64,000 nucleotides of DNA from Antedon bifida (GCA_963402885.1 OY727097.1:21080001-21144000), one strand, 5' to 3'. Positions 12,601-23,030 are shown, numbered from the stretch's first letter. Notes: generated by a model not told the origin, from the letters alone. Numbers and translations are program-made.

Positions 12601-15600
12601 ACACAAGACTTTAAAATTTCATTTTTTCCTGGTCAATCAGCCTAAAATGAATCATTTAATATATAGCTTTGCTCCGAAATTTTAGTTGCAAATTTGAAAC
12701 ATATAGGGTGCAGTAGCCTACTGGTACATATTCTGAGATATAGTTTAGGGAAAGGATTCTTATTGTGTTATTTTCTCCAAAATATAAAGCATTTGTATGA
12801 ATAAAAGCTTTTTCAGCCTAGATGCAATTGCATTGTTTTGAGGAAGTTGCTTGAATATAAAAACTGAATGGAATTACACATGTTGGAAGAGATTATTGTT
12901 AATGATGATACAGTGTATGCATTTTGTACCTTTATTTCCTGGTAAGGTAACTTTTTTTGTCTTTGAACGGTTAAAATAATAATAATAATAATAATAATAA
13001 TAGTTCATTCTTATATAGCGCATATAAGCAAGCTCTCAATGCGCTGAACATTATTACCCCAGTCATTTTTTTGGATCAAACACGTATGGAAACATACTTC
13101 CATAATGCAGCTAGTAATCAGCGCAAAGTTGTGTCTTGATCTAACCGGGTACCCATTTATACACCTGGGTGGAGAGAGGCAAACGTAAGTAAAGTATCTT
13201 GCCTACGGATACAAGCAATGCGGCGAGAGTTGGATTCGAACCTCGGTCTCACGATCAGTAGTCCAACGTCCAACACACTGAGCCACACACCCTTAAAAAT
13301 GTGAAAAATAAGTCGATTCTAATAATTTTGAGCGGCCCGCTATAAATCCCAACATGGATTGCACCCGGAGGATTGATATTTCATTTTTCTTCTGTGATTC
13401 ACCTACTTTCAATCGTGAAGGCCAAAATAACTGGAAGAATCGTAACTTAATTTTCAGCAAAAATACCGGGTTTCCCCCAATTTGTATTACAGATTCTGGC
13501 AAAAACATAAAGACTTGAATTAATACAGCAACTAGACAACATCAGGCTAGGCCTATAGCTAGCGTACGATGTTCGTATGTTATTGTTGTTTACCAGCAAG
13601 GCCTACGAAACTAACCCTAGCTAGGCTAGGCCTAAAGGCCATCCACGAGAGGACATTCATCACAAGCTATTTAGGCAGTGCATTGTTTCTCTCTTTTTAA
13701 TCATAAATTACCATAAAACGTACGTCTAAGACAAGGAATAACCTGGTTTAATGTTTTTAGAGTAATATATATGCATTATTTTTTTTATAAAACGTCAAAA
13801 ATTGTAGGAATGGGTCTTTAACTTACACGTGCGTAGCTTTTAACATGCTCGTATAATGTGGTTTTAAGTTGAAAAGTGAATAAAATAATAAATTGCCTGA
13901 AAAAACTTACTCTAATTTTATCGAAAATAAATTTTGACAATTTTGAAAATTGTAAGCGTTCGTACGCATGGGTTATAGGCGCTACCCACATATTTGTATT
14001 GTCATATGATGAAACTTAAGAGTACCAAATTTGGTTTAATTATAATACATGTATATGATTTTTATTGCGCACCATGAAAAGATAACCACATCGATTCTCT
14101 GGCCATAAGGAATATACTCTGAAAAGTTGACTTAGCTAGATGAAATTGATCTCAAGATAATTGACGGACAAAATAGTGCAAAGGAAAGAATAAATAAATA
14201 AACTAGAAAGCCACTCCGAGAGTGCATACCTCCGCCTACTGCCTGTAAAATTCTCCTACATAAGATTTCTCCAGGAAATTATATATATATTTTTGTGTGT
14301 CTTAATGCTGTGTGTGATTTAGGCTAATTTCACTACAAGCATGTGTATGCGAATTTGGTGTAATAATTATTTATCCAGCCTTTCAACTAACAATAGTATC
14401 AGTTGACAAACAATAGAACAGCAACTCCAAATACAAACAGGTGAATTTGAAAAGAAATTAAATCAAATTATGTTTAAAAATAACAAATCACAAATTATAA
14501 CTCTTGCCTCTTGTACAAAAATGAAGTTTTTTGGACAAGTAGTTCTCGAGAAAATGCAATTTCAGTTTACTTGTTACTTTAAGACTGCTCGCGGGCTTTT
14601 GAAAATTCTGTCCTATCTTTTAACACTATCAGGTCTGAAAATTATACTAAAATGTGGTCCATAAAATATGTCCTGCTTGTGAACATCCTGGAGTTGGAAT
14701 GTCTGTATACCAAAATGTAATAATTATCATCAGAAGAAATGATGATTGTGGAACATTGCGGTGTGGTCATAATGTTGTGATTGGTGGATTATTTTTATAA
14801 AGGTTTTATGAATGAAATAGACACAAGACTTTAAAATTTCATTTGTTCCTGGTCAATCAGCCTAAAATGAATTTAATAATAGCTTTGCTCCGATAATTTA
14901 GTTGCAAATTTGAAACATATAGGGTGCAGTAGCTTACTGGTACATATTCTGAGATATAGTTTAATAGGGAAAGGATTCTTATTGTGTTATTTTCTCCAAA
15001 ATATAAAGCATTTGTATGAATAAAAGCTTTTTCAGCCTAGATGCTTTGTATTGTTTTGAGGAAGTTGCTTGAATATAAAAACTGAATGAAATTACACATG
15101 TTGGAAGAGAGTATTGTTAATGATGACACAGTGTATGCATTTAATACCTTTATTTCCTGGTTAGATAAATTACACTACTAGACTAGACATGAAACTCGTC
15201 ACTTTAACGAGTTAGTTATCCGCACGACAGACGCCACGTGCACGTCATACGTTGTAATATTGCACACAGAAAAAGATTATGGCATTATGACCTGAACTGA
15301 CAAATATGATATGTTTTTATTGCTGAATTCTGTTATTTTGTGTCATAGTATACACAGTATAATCTGTATACATATCACATACAGTGTAGAATAGGGGAAA
15401 TTACGGGACCTGCTATTTATTTCAATTTTTAACATGTTGACGGTTTCAAAATGAAACGCAAAGGTAGCAATTTCGGAAGGAAATTATCTCAGCAACAACA
15501 TATTAACGTGTAGAAGAAATGTGAATATGTGAAATATTGATGCGCACTCTTTTAACTGTAATGAACTATGACGCAAAAGATGAAAATACAACTTTTTAAA

Positions 15601-18600
15601 GTCAAGTGGCCATATGCTGATGCCACAACATCCGATTGGCAAAATGTTCACATGAATTCGTATCTACAATCCAATAGCTTCCAGAAAACGTTTTAATCGT
15701 GATCATCACATTTTATTCTTACGAGCTATAACAGATTAAAATTTACTGTAAAGATGAAATTAATGACCCACGTAATTTAAATTTTTAAGCATGATGACGT
15801 CATAAAATTAAAATATTTTTAACTCTTGCGAAAGATAGTTGATTTACCTAGAAAATATCAAAATCGGCGTGAAAATGGAAAACGGATAAGTAGAGATGCG
15901 CTCTATTAAATGTGATGAGCTATGACGAAAGATACACAAATCCTATATTTTATATTCGCGTGGCCATACGATGACGTCACAATGTCCGGTTAGTCATATT
16001 AATGCATGATCCGATATCTACAACTTCCAGAATATGTAATAAAAATAACTTTTACCGTTTAGTTTAGAAACAACTACAACTGTTTAAAAAAAGGCATAAT
16101 TTTGAAGAATTTTTGAACTTTTTCATCAAAAATGTGCGCAAATTATCCAATTCTACGTGCTCGTATGACGTCATTTTAAGTCGAAATTTTTTAAAAGTTG
16201 GTAAAGTTACTAGAAAAGGCTGGAAAAACATAAATCACTTGAAAAAATGATGTTTTTAACGCTTACGTGCACGGGCGTGGTAATTTTTGACATGCTCAAA
16301 ATGACATGAAATGCGTAGAAAGTGGATTAGAAATTGTTTTTTCGCTTTTTTAAAGTTTAAACGCGCGTAACTTCGTGTAAAACATGCCATTTTTTTTGCA
16401 AAAAAAGTTAGCGCAAGATATAAATTAAACTTTTGCTAAGTTTCAAATTAAAATGTTATATGGTTTTCGATCTATGTTAAATACGCGAAATTCATAAAAT
16501 CGCGCGCAAGTCACGTTGCGCATTTCTGACGTCATTCACAATAGGAGGTGCACAACTTCACGTAAATGCCCACATGTTGACAAAGTTATAAAATTTTATG
16601 TTTGCACGTTTTTGAGATACGCTCTGCACAAAAATGACAGAAAGAAAGATGAAGAAAAAAAGATGAAGAAACAGGACAGTTACAAGGAGTTATCCGCTAC
16701 TAAGAAACAGGACAGTTACAAGGAGTTTTCCGCTACTAAGCGGATAACTGAGAAGCACTAATCTAATTTCAGTCTGTTCTACTACAGTATATTCAGTAAG
16801 TACTTTCCATGATATGTATGCTTATCCTATTTATAATGTAGTGTTGAATGTAGTGATAGCATAAGGTGACATTACAGGACACATATTTCCATTTTTTCAA
16901 ATGATGTCATCAAATTGATAATAGATGCAAATAATGATAATTCATTGTTTCAGCAGGAACACAATTTTTTATTTGATTTACATGGAGAATAGTTGCGAAG
17001 TTACAAATTTTCGAACATGTTAAATCAGTAATTGAATGTTTTGCTAAATGCTTGTTTCATTTATTTATTCCACCAGCATAAAATCAATACAATATAATTA
17101 TATCAGGGGCAGCTAAAGCAAAATACATTGCTATAACTCAAATGAGTCAGTTACCCCTCATAAAATTTACAAATTACAGGTTTTTACAGCTAATGATAAC
17201 AAATTATCTTAATAAATGAATACGTTATGACTAAATTAATGAATGTTTTAATAAAGTTTTATTTTGTGTCATCTCCTGCTCTCCTTTGATGTTTTTTTGC
17301 AAAATATTATAACACCCTCTACAGTTTGGACATGATTTCATAAAAAGGTATATCTGCATTATGCCAATATCTATGGAACACCGTTTACGCAACATTTCGA
17401 TGATATGAATTTTATGACGCGATATGTGAATGAAATGCATCGATATGAATTGAATGGCGTGATATATGAATGAAATGTTTTGAATTGAATGCTTTGAATT
17501 GAATGTTTTGAATGAAATGTTTTGAATAAAATGTTTTGAAAGAAATGTTTTGAATGAAATGTTTTGAATGAAGAAGTTGAGAAAAAAAATCGCGAGCGAG
17601 AATGACATACGGCGCCAATAGTTTGACTTTTCAATTCAATTCAAATATTTCATTAAAAATATTTCATTAAAAACATTTCTTTCAAAACATTTCATTCAAA
17701 ACATTTCATTCAAAACATTTCATTCTAAAACATTTCTTTCAAAACATTTAATTCAAAACATTTCATTCAAAACATTTCATTTAAAACATTTAATTCAAAA
17801 CATTTCATTTAAAACATTTCATTCAAAACATTTCATTTAAAACATTTCATTTAAAACATTTCGTTCAAAACATTTCATTTAAAACATTTCATTCAAAACA
17901 TTTCATTTAAAACATTTCATTTCAAAACATTTCATTCAAAATATTTTATTAAAAACATTCAATTCAAAACATTTCATTTATATCGCGTCATAAAATTCAT
18001 ATCATCGAAATTTTGCGTAAACGGCATAAATATCGCTCTCTTCAAATTGTTCTGAGTACACTCAAAACACTTTGTTAGTCACTGGAGGAGGATGTTTGAA
18101 ATTCATATCCCATCAATGTAGCCAAGTATAGTAGTGTTGCTTTGAAAATACTGTATGATGTGATGAAAACGGAAGTGAAAGTAACCTTTATTATACATTC
18201 TTTTTCTCAATTTATTAATTAAATAATAAATTAAAATAAAGAAAATTAGGAGGAAGGTCCATGACTTCTTATTTCAGTTTCTGTTTTTCATACTTACTAA
18301 AATTAGCCAATTACAACTGTCAATGTCTTAATCTACAAGTTCACTAACAAAAATAGACACATTAATATTAAAGGCAAAAGTGTCAATGAGGAAGGAACAT
18401 GTAATTATCAAGTCTACAGTTACATTATTTTAATATTAATACAGGATTAATATGTCAAGTTTTAGTTGTGAAGATATTGCCAGGTTACAAGTAAATTGCC
18501 TAATTCAAATTTATTGTTTAATCAGTGCTAAATTAGTTTGGCTAAGAATATGGTTGTTCTTTGAGAAATTGATTAATTACAGTAAATGTTGAATTAAAAC

Positions 18601-21600
18601 AAAGTATTTTTTTTACTACACCAACATAAACATTTTGATTACTGAAATAAAGATTATTAATTATATATATATATATTTTTTGTTTTGTTGAATAACTTAT
18701 TTTAATTTCACATCGTTATTTGATCGAAAAAAATTTATTTACCTGAAAAACTGTAATTTAAAGAAAAACATAGTTAAATTGGCTGCCAGCCAATGAGTTT
18801 TTGGTTGAGTTTAACTGTTTATTTTGTTTTAGTTTATTTAAATGATAAACATTATTTTGTTGGGTTTTTTTTCTTCTATGGTTCAGTGATTAACTTAACT
18901 AGAACCTGCAATCAAATTTCTCTGAAAATAAACAGGGCGGTTGCAGGACTATTTTGAGGGGGTTTCCAGTCCAGTCCAGGGCTGTAGACTCAGTATTTGA
19001 GCCCATGGTGGGGCCTGTGGCAAGGTGCATTTGTTAAAGACCCCTTCCCTGCAATTTTGGACGTTTTTTGGAAAATAATACATATATATCACTTTAAAAA
19101 CATTAAACCATGTCATTTCTTGTCTTAAATGTACGTTTTATGGTAAATTATGATAAAAAGTGAGAAACAATGCACTACCTAAGTAGCTCGCGGCGATCGA
19201 CCTCATGGACGGTCTTAGGCCTAGCCTAGCTAGGCTTAGTTTTGTAGGCCTAGCTGGTAAACATCGGTAACGTACGAACATCGTACGCGAGCTATATACC
19301 TAGCCTGATGTTGTATAGTTGCTGCATTAATTGTCTTTCTATTTTTGCCAGACTCCGTTGATACAAATTGGGGAAAACCCGGTATTTTCGCTGAAAAGTT
19401 AGGAGTCTTCCATTTGTTTTGGCCTCACGATCGATCGAAAAGTGGGCGAATTACAGGTGAAAAACAAAAATATCAATCCGCGCGCAATGCATTTTGGGAT
19501 TTATAGCGGGCCGCTATAATTATTAGAATCGACTTATTTTTCACATTTTTAACCGTTTAAAGACGAAAAAAGTTATCGCAATAGGACCATATAGTATTAT
19601 TTTTACATTAAATATAGTTTGTGATCTTAAATTAGATCTAAAAAACGTAGGGAATGGGGCTTTAAAAGAAACCCCTAGCTAGGTGGCAAGAAATGGTACG
19701 CATGGAAAATTCATGATAAATGGCACATCTAGTTCGCCAGAAATGTAATTCTATAGTGCGCTAGTAAACAGCAATATGATCGTAGCCTATTTTTCAATAC
19801 AATCGTAGCTGAATAAAACACACATACCTAACAATAGGATAATATTTTTTGTGTTCAATGTGAATCAATTAATGCAAATTAATTAATTATCAATTAGTTG
19901 TGACGTCACACACATTTTTTAACAAAATTGTTAACTAACTACGGGGTTGGAATGTCTGCTTTATTGATATTTCTTTGCACATTAAAACATGATTGAACGG
20001 ATGGGCCAAAAAATATCCTTAATATAACTTCAGTGTATTGCACACGGTTCGGGCGAACCGCCCTTTACAGCGAACCCCGCTTGACCGACTGCGAACCCCT
20101 ATCACAGACATACCCAATACATCCAACTCATCTCTAGACTGAAAATCCTCCAAATACATTCCGCACAGTACAAAAGGTTATTCCTAAATTGCAAAATTTA
20201 TAAACTTGTTCGTGAATACCTCATACCTTCTTCCCTGTATGAGCGTATGTCGAGCAATACGTGTATGTACATTTCTGAGAGTTGCAAATGAATTTCAGAT
20301 TTTCACCTGAAAAATAAATACAAATTTTTGGTCCCTGGATGTAAGATGATTGACGCGAATACCGCACTACAGCGAGCAAGGCCACGAACGATTCGTACAA
20401 AGTACACCGCCAGACAACCGTGTACATATTGTTTAGATAACTGGCAGTCAGCATGCATAAAGTATATAGCCTTCAGGCGTACATCAAAAAATGGAACCTA
20501 CTGTACAGTATTTATGTGTGGCTATGAAGTATAGTGTATCATCATCATCATAGAGGATTATAGTGAATATCAAGATATTACACTATAATATCTATGGCAA
20601 CATGTACTGTAGTTTACATTATAGCATCCGATTATTTTTTTCTAGGCCACCAGCCGCTACGTATTCAACTGTATCAATACCACCTATTTACATTGATATA
20701 TTTAATTTCCTCAACAAATTGCTGTAAATAATATAGATAGAGCTATAATAAGGCCGCTGGAAATACATTACATGTTTCTCGTCACCGCCCGCTCGCGATT
20801 TTAGGCCCCGCACCCAAAAAGTTCATCTTTCATCTTTGTGTATTTGTTAAGAAAAAACAGGGAAAAGTACAAATTTTGTTATATTTTCATGAAAATCCGA
20901 CTCGCCTCCCGTCGATCGTGAACGCTCAAACCATTGTGTATGTGATCGCACGATTTCGCAACATAAAGTGTGTATATTAATCGTCGCGGACCGCGATCAA
21001 TCCGTATTTTAAGCCTCATTCTGAAACCAAGTATTCTAGTCCGGGCGTGCGGTGAGCGTGTGTTTGTCATATCCACACGCGATATCCATACCTTGCATCA
21101 GAATTCAACGAGGTCTACCACGTTTTTTTTTGGTCTGCTGCTCTCATACATTTCGCGATCGATCGTCGTGACTAGCTACCTCTCTGCCTACGGCATTATT
21201 GCATTCAAGGTTTATTTCACTTAATTAAAATACTGTGATGAAAGATGAACGTTGACAAAAATCCCGCACCAATTTTTTGATAAGTGCTGACGAGAACCAT
21301 GTAATGTATTTCCAGCGGCCTAAGCATTGAATTTGCCTTCTCACCCAAAGTGTGCTTTTTTCGGGGCTTCCCTTAGACATACGATCGCACTGAACTTGAA
21401 CGCAAAACAAAATACCAAATGATCAAACAATTAGCGGTTTCGCACAGAGGATGCGCAACATCTGTATGGCAACTGAAAATGTTATCGTCCTTTAAATAGT
21501 CCATGTGTGTAAGGAGGAGGAAAAAAGTTTGACAGTTTTGCTCATTGGTAGCATGCTGCATGAGAGTGTCTTTTCCAGCCAATTAGAGATGCCATTTATC

Positions 21601-22264
21601 ATGAACTTTTAAGTGCGAGAGTACCATTTCTGGCCATCTAGGGGTGCCATTTAACAAAATATGGAAGTGACCCAAATAATAAGATCCTGGCTACGGCCCT
21701 GCGATGGTTTTTTTACATTACTTACTTGTGAAGTGGTGTATCCCTTCCATTTTTCATTGTTGTTGGCGGGGGTAGTTCACCTTTACAGAACGCCCCAAGA
21801 TGAGTAGGTAATCCATCTGATGATTCTTTATAATGAGAAATTAAGTTCTCCAGTCCTGCAAATGGTGGTCCACTCTCAATTTGGTAAAAGAAGTCACCGC
21901 AGCAATGAATCTGAAAATGCTGAGGTTGGCCTGACTTCACTAGAGAAAGGACGTAGTCTCCCGGAACACTGGTACTTTCCCGAACCAAAAACAAACCATC
22001 TGTGTTTCCATTTTCGAACAAAATATGGACTGCCGTTTCTCGTGATATTTTGCCATGATACCATTGTAGCTTTTGGCCGTATTCTAACGTTCGTGCATGT
22101 TCTTGTGCTAAATATTCTCTTAAAGATAGATTTCTGAGTACTTCGCTTAATGTTGTGTTGTCTGTAGCCGGTTGTTGTTTTACTTCCGGGTTGTCCTGGC
22201 TAAAATGACAGGCCTGAAGTCTCTGTCTACTCGTTCTGTTAAAACCACCAGTAGACGTAGTCAT
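1829..22264 (-). CDS. shark: Shark/HTK16-type non-receptor tyrosine kinase (SH2-ANK-SH2-kinase), complete
   Basis: Cytoplasmic tyrosine kinase of the Shark (fly) / HTK16 (Hydra) family. In those animals it acts beneath phosphotyrosine-bearing receptors in epithelial or engulfment signalling. Coding exons, 5' to 3' on the minus strand: 22264-21726, 11284-11077, 7788-7545, 6806-6601, 5671-5453, 4858-4729, 3636-3419, 3308-3123, 2875-2784, 2393-2267, 1981-1829. All junctions have AG/GT and matching phases. The sum is 2322 bp, or 773 codons plus stop, close to HTK16 in size. Order: about 67-residue N-terminal extension, SH2 (about 68-157), ankyrin repeats (about 173-328), SH2 (about 345-440), basic linker, kinase (about 516-765). 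The start is the first ATG of the long first exon; upstream 5'UTR exons were not resolved. Intron 1 is about 10.4 kb. The domain order is diagnostic, so family assignment is very secure; regulation is not visible. Confidence 0.95.
4729..4858 (-). CDS. shark: shark exon 6: basic linker ahead of the kinase domain
   Basis: A 130-bp exon with a good acceptor (TTTTTTTCCAG) and donor (GTTAGT). It encodes a lysine-rich linker: [11 protein letters not shown], then an acidic SNEEKQDN stretch, then [10 protein letters not shown] leading into the kinase. It is recognised because it restores phase between exons 5 and 7 (phase 0 in, phase 1 out). Its sequence itself is not diagnostic. Confidence 0.82.
5453..6806 (-). 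CDS. shark: shark exons 4-5: second SH2 domain and proline-rich linker
   Basis: Exon 4 (6806-6601) follows a four-proline stretch with the second SH2 start, YTEWFHG (W345). Its phosphotyrosine-binding arginine is R372 in GSFLVRTS. Exon 5 (5671-5453) completes the domain ([16 protein letters not shown]) and adds a proline- and alanine-rich linker ending in QNAQQQ. Exon 4 ends 26 bp from a 23-bp minisatellite. The 3' edge of exon 5 is partly duplicated in the adjoining intron. Confidence 0.93.
5795..6290 (-). mobile_element. Fragment of the Helitron-like family
   Basis: It matches the 5' third of the family: the ACAAGGAGTTATCCGC end at about 6270-6285, CGCGCGCAAGTCAC at 6078-6091, GAGGTGCACAACTTCAC at 6122-6138 and the GAAACG/GATTAGAAATT region. 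The 3' end is missing. It lies in the shark intron between exons 4 and 5. Another short end (ACAAGGAGTTATCTGC) is at 3924-3939. Confidence 0.6.
6322..6574. repeat. 23-bp minisatellite, 11 copies, at the shark exon 4 donor
   Basis: Perfect or near-perfect tandem copies of GAGGGCAACCATTGAAAGAC plus AGA. Because 23 is not a multiple of three, all minus-strand frames stay open through it, producing false proteins of [13 protein letters not shown] repeats. It begins 26 bp inside the intron after shark exon 4 (ends at 6601). Confidence 0.97.
6900..7080 (+). repeat. Dispersed repeat copy (related to 18730-18830 and, inverted, 61380-61540)
   Basis: The blocks AAGATGTATTATCCCCCTGA, TATTTACCTGAAAAAACT and GCCGCCAGCCAATGGGTTTT recur at 18738-18810. 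In reverse complement (TCAGGGGGACAATATATCTT, AAATACAGTTTTTTCAG) they recur at 61400-61540. It is an old interspersed element without coding. Confidence 0.65.
7545..11284 (-). CDS. shark: shark exons 2-3: ankyrin repeats
   Basis: Exons 11284-11077 and 7788-7545 encode the ankyrin block between the two SH2 domains. Repeat signatures are [33 protein letters not shown] (joined across the intron), [17 protein letters not shown] and [14 protein letters not shown]. Together with TPLHK at the end of exon 1 this makes about five repeats, as expected for the family. Exon 2 is phase 2 at its 5' end and phase 0 at its 3' end; exon 3 ends in phase 1. The block is a protein-interaction platform; the partner is not deducible from sequence. 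Confidence 0.92.
7789..9420. other. shark intron 2, unannotated part
   Basis: AT-rich intron sequence between exon 3 and the TIR-element fragment. I see no exon or clear repeat. The 74-codon plus-strand open frame at 9001-9225 has no support. Confidence 0.45.
9421..9650. mobile_element. Truncated copy of the TIR element of 60310-60792
   Basis: The left TIR (GGAAGGTTTCGCAACCTTACG) and interior blocks (GAGCTGATCCCCATTTCAT, GTTACGCTAGGCCTAGGCAG, ACCGCAGTCATATT) match the copy at 60.3 kb. The right end is cut off where the Helitron-like terminus at 9653 begins. Confidence 0.75.
9653..11067 (-). mobile_element. Helitron-like element abutting shark exon 2
   Basis: On the minus strand it ends with the hairpin ATTCGTCA-AAG-TGACGAAT, then TAAAT, then CTAG (9653-9656) and T. 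The region 10440-11010 is repeated at 13822-14200, and 11013-11067 (hairpins GATTCTGACAGAATC and TGCATGATAATGCATAT) is repeated at 12385-12445. The repeat ends about 4 bp before the exon 2 splice donor at 11071. Whether it is one element or two nested ones is unclear. Confidence 0.55.
11345..11525 (+). repeat. SINE body fragment (relative of 24093-24420)
   Basis: It shares CTCGTGTGCACTTTAAAGAA, CTTTCGGAAGAGTAGGGGGT and TTACTCCGGTGTACTG with the 24-kb SINE but lacks the tRNA head. It lies 60 bp upstream of shark exon 2, in intron 1. Confidence 0.75.
12050..12270 (+). repeat. Dispersed repeat copy (also at 13290-13760 and inverted at 19100-19560)
   Basis: The block GTGAAAAATAAGTTGATTC...CCCGCTATAAATCCCAA...CCCCCAATTTGTATTACGG...TTCTGGCAAAAAC occurs three times within shark intron 1. 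Similar small open frames ([12 protein letters not shown]) in two of the copies only reflect this identity. Confidence 0.85.
12443..12950 (+). repeat. Direct duplication, copy 1 (copy 2 at 14664-15170)
   Basis: About 510 bp run from AAAATATGTCCTGCTT to TTTATTTCCTGGT and match 14664-15170 with few differences (for example ATTGGTAGATT versus ATTGGTGGATT). They contain ATTATCATCAGAAGAAATGA. There is no coding potential. Confidence 0.9.
12970..13292 (-). mobile_element. tRNA-derived SINE, minus strand
   Basis: Read on the minus strand, a tRNA-like head (GGCTCAGTGTGTTGGAC A box, GAGGTTCGAATCCAACT B box) is followed by a 200-bp body and the tail GCGCTATATAAGAATGAACT plus (TAT)n, the AAT microsatellite at 12976-13003. 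A second full copy is at 34730-35025 and a short one at 44975-45090. Confidence 0.8.
13290..13760 (+). repeat. Inverted-repeat partner of 19100-19560
   Basis: About 470 bp match 19100-19560 in inverted orientation, including AACATCAGGCTAGGCCTA, GCTAGCGTACGATGTTCGTA and CATAAAACGTACG. The pair is about 5 kb apart in shark intron 1, so the unspliced transcript could form a long stem. Confidence 0.85.
13822..14245 (-). mobile_element. Helitron-like 3' end of a second subfamily
   Basis: The minus strand reads GGCGGAGGTATGCACTC-TCG-GAGTG, then GCTTT, then CTAG (14203-14206) and T: hairpin plus CTAG. The neighbouring 13822-14200 matches 10440-11005. The hairpin sequence differs from the AACTCGTCA type, so two subfamilies are present. 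Confidence 0.55.
14664..15170 (+). repeat. Direct duplication, copy 2
   Basis: Second copy of 12443-12950 in the same orientation, about 2.2 kb away. It is followed directly by the Helitron-like terminus at 15183. Confidence 0.9.
15183..16760 (-). mobile_element. Non-autonomous Helitron-like element
   Basis: Read on the minus strand, the element ends with a hairpin (AACTCGT...ACGAGTT), then a short spacer, then CTAG (15183-15186) followed by T, which is the canonical Helitron 3' terminus. Its other end, near 16760, has GCGGATAAC/GTTATCCGC words and CTCCTTGTAACTGTCCTGTTTC. The body is about 1.5 kb and matches, inverted, the copy at 57301-58807. No Rep/helicase coding was seen. Confidence 0.72.
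17380..18030. repeat. Fold-back element with 14-bp internal repeats
   Basis: Two arms are inverted copies of each other. The outer 45-50 bp (17381-17426 against 17976-18024; GTTTACGCAA...ATGACGCGATAT) are followed inward by tandem copies of a 14-bp unit AAAACATTTCATTC (right arm, about 17645-17985, some 24 copies) and its complement (left arm, about 17460-17575). The centre at about 17600 is unrelated. It lies in shark intron 1. A long hairpin or cruciform is possible. Confidence 0.9.
19100..19560 (-). repeat. Inverted-repeat partner of 13290-13760
   Basis: Reverse complement of the 13.3-kb copy, ending in AATCGACTTATTTTTCACAT and AACCGTTTAAAGAC. It is flanked by AT-rich unique-looking sequence. 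Confidence 0.85.
19561..21725. other. 5' part of shark intron 1, no exon recognised
   Basis: This stretch of intron 1 has several open frames of 60-84 codons on both strands (for example at 20221-20534 and 20879-21224). They overlap each other, lack family motifs and are not flanked by convincing splice sites, so none is called. It is less AT-rich with more CG dinucleotides around 20770-21180. That could mark an old insertion or a regulatory segment. Confidence 0.4.
21726..22264 (-). CDS. shark: shark exon 1: N-terminal extension and first SH2 domain
   Basis: This exon holds the start codon and the whole first SH2 domain. The domain opens at WYHGKISRE (W68). The phosphotyrosine-binding arginine is R95 in LFLVRES, and it closes near the [12 protein letters not shown] segment. 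The exon ends in GRDTPLHK, the start of the first ankyrin repeat, which continues in exon 2 across a phase-2 intron (donor GTAAGT at 21720-21725). Residues 1-67 are polar and have no recognised domain. The next exon is more than 10 kb away. Confidence 0.93.
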
Positions 22265-22659
22265 GTTTTGGAATCTAAACCTACGTTAACTTAGTGTCTT
22301 CTAAAAAGCACCTAAATAATAAAGGCAGTGTAGAAAACCATAAATATGTACAGAAATAATGTTCTTGCACTACCATCAACCACAGAGTTGTTATTGTTCG
22401 GAGCTAAGCCTCCGTCTTGCTAGTTTTAGTACCACTTTAACTCGCGTCGAGTTGACGGAACTTGTTTTTATAATTATCTGAAAGTAAGTTCCTATTCCTA
22501 AAATTAACCGGAATCGCGTCAATTTAGTTCGAATGGCGGCGCTATTCTAAAATGAAGACAATGGACAAATATTTTATTTTTTACTCATGTTAAAGTTTTG
22601 TTTGTTTGATTAAAATATTTGTTATTTATTAATATTTGTTGTGAGTATAATGTGATAAA
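22265..22659. other. Upstream region of shark
   Basis: Non-coding sequence before the shark start codon, somewhat less AT-rich than its surroundings, with several CG dinucleotides. It is the likely place of a promoter or 5'UTR, but no TATA box or initiator can be fixed. Confidence 0.4.
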
Positions 22660-22830
22660 TGGTATGTTTACCTGGCATAGGTGTGCATATAAACAAATTA
22701 AGATATGCAGATGACACCGTTATTTCCAGTTTTGAAGAAGGCGGGTTAGACAAGGTTGAAGATAATGTTGTTACGTGTGCACTCTAAAGATTGGAAATGA
22801 TTTTCTCAGGTCACTAAATTTAAAAATGTC
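22660..22830 (+). pseudogene. LINE reverse transcriptase fragment (YADDT box), plus strand
   Basis: A short stretch reads GIGVHINKLRYADDTVISS followed by a few compatible residues and stops. YADDT is the catalytic box of a reverse transcriptase. Its strand is opposite to the neighbouring LINE remnants, so it is an independent insertion. It lies 400 bp upstream of the shark start exon. Confidence 0.6.
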
Positions 22831-22927
22831 ATATATTCGAATTGCAAAAAGATATGCATATATGAAAATGGATAAAAGTTCTATGCAATAGCAGTTCAAT
22901 TGAAACATGACTAAGAGTATTAATTTT

Positions 22928-23030
22928 TAGTCGCGTGCAAACGCGACTCTATACAGCTCACTATGTCGGTCGGTAAACACTAACTCAAATTGGCGCACGC
23001 GAATGCAGCCATGTATATGGCCTTGTTTTC
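22928..23030 (+). repeat. Short dispersed repeat with terminal hairpin (inverted copy at 44757-44862)
   Basis: AGTCGCGTGCAAACGCGACT forms a hairpin, followed by GCTCACTATGTCGGTCGGTA. The reverse complement is at 44757-44862 (ACCGACCGACATAGTGAGCT...GTCGCGTTTGCACGCGACT). It is probably the end of a small transposon. Confidence 0.75.

Noticed and set aside
16516..16761. Open frame similar to one at 57302-57514 and 6151-6336
   Set aside because: The similarity follows from shared Helitron-like DNA; the frames run out of the elements, differ by frameshifts and have no family motif.
17231..17634. Three overlapping minus-strand open frames rich in FKTFHSKHF repeats
   Set aside because: They are translations of the 14-bp repeat in the fold-back arm.
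20879..21410. Overlapping open frames of 60-84 codons on both strands in shark intron 1
   Set aside because: No motifs, no supported splice sites, and frames on both strands are equally open, as expected by chance in this less AT-rich part.
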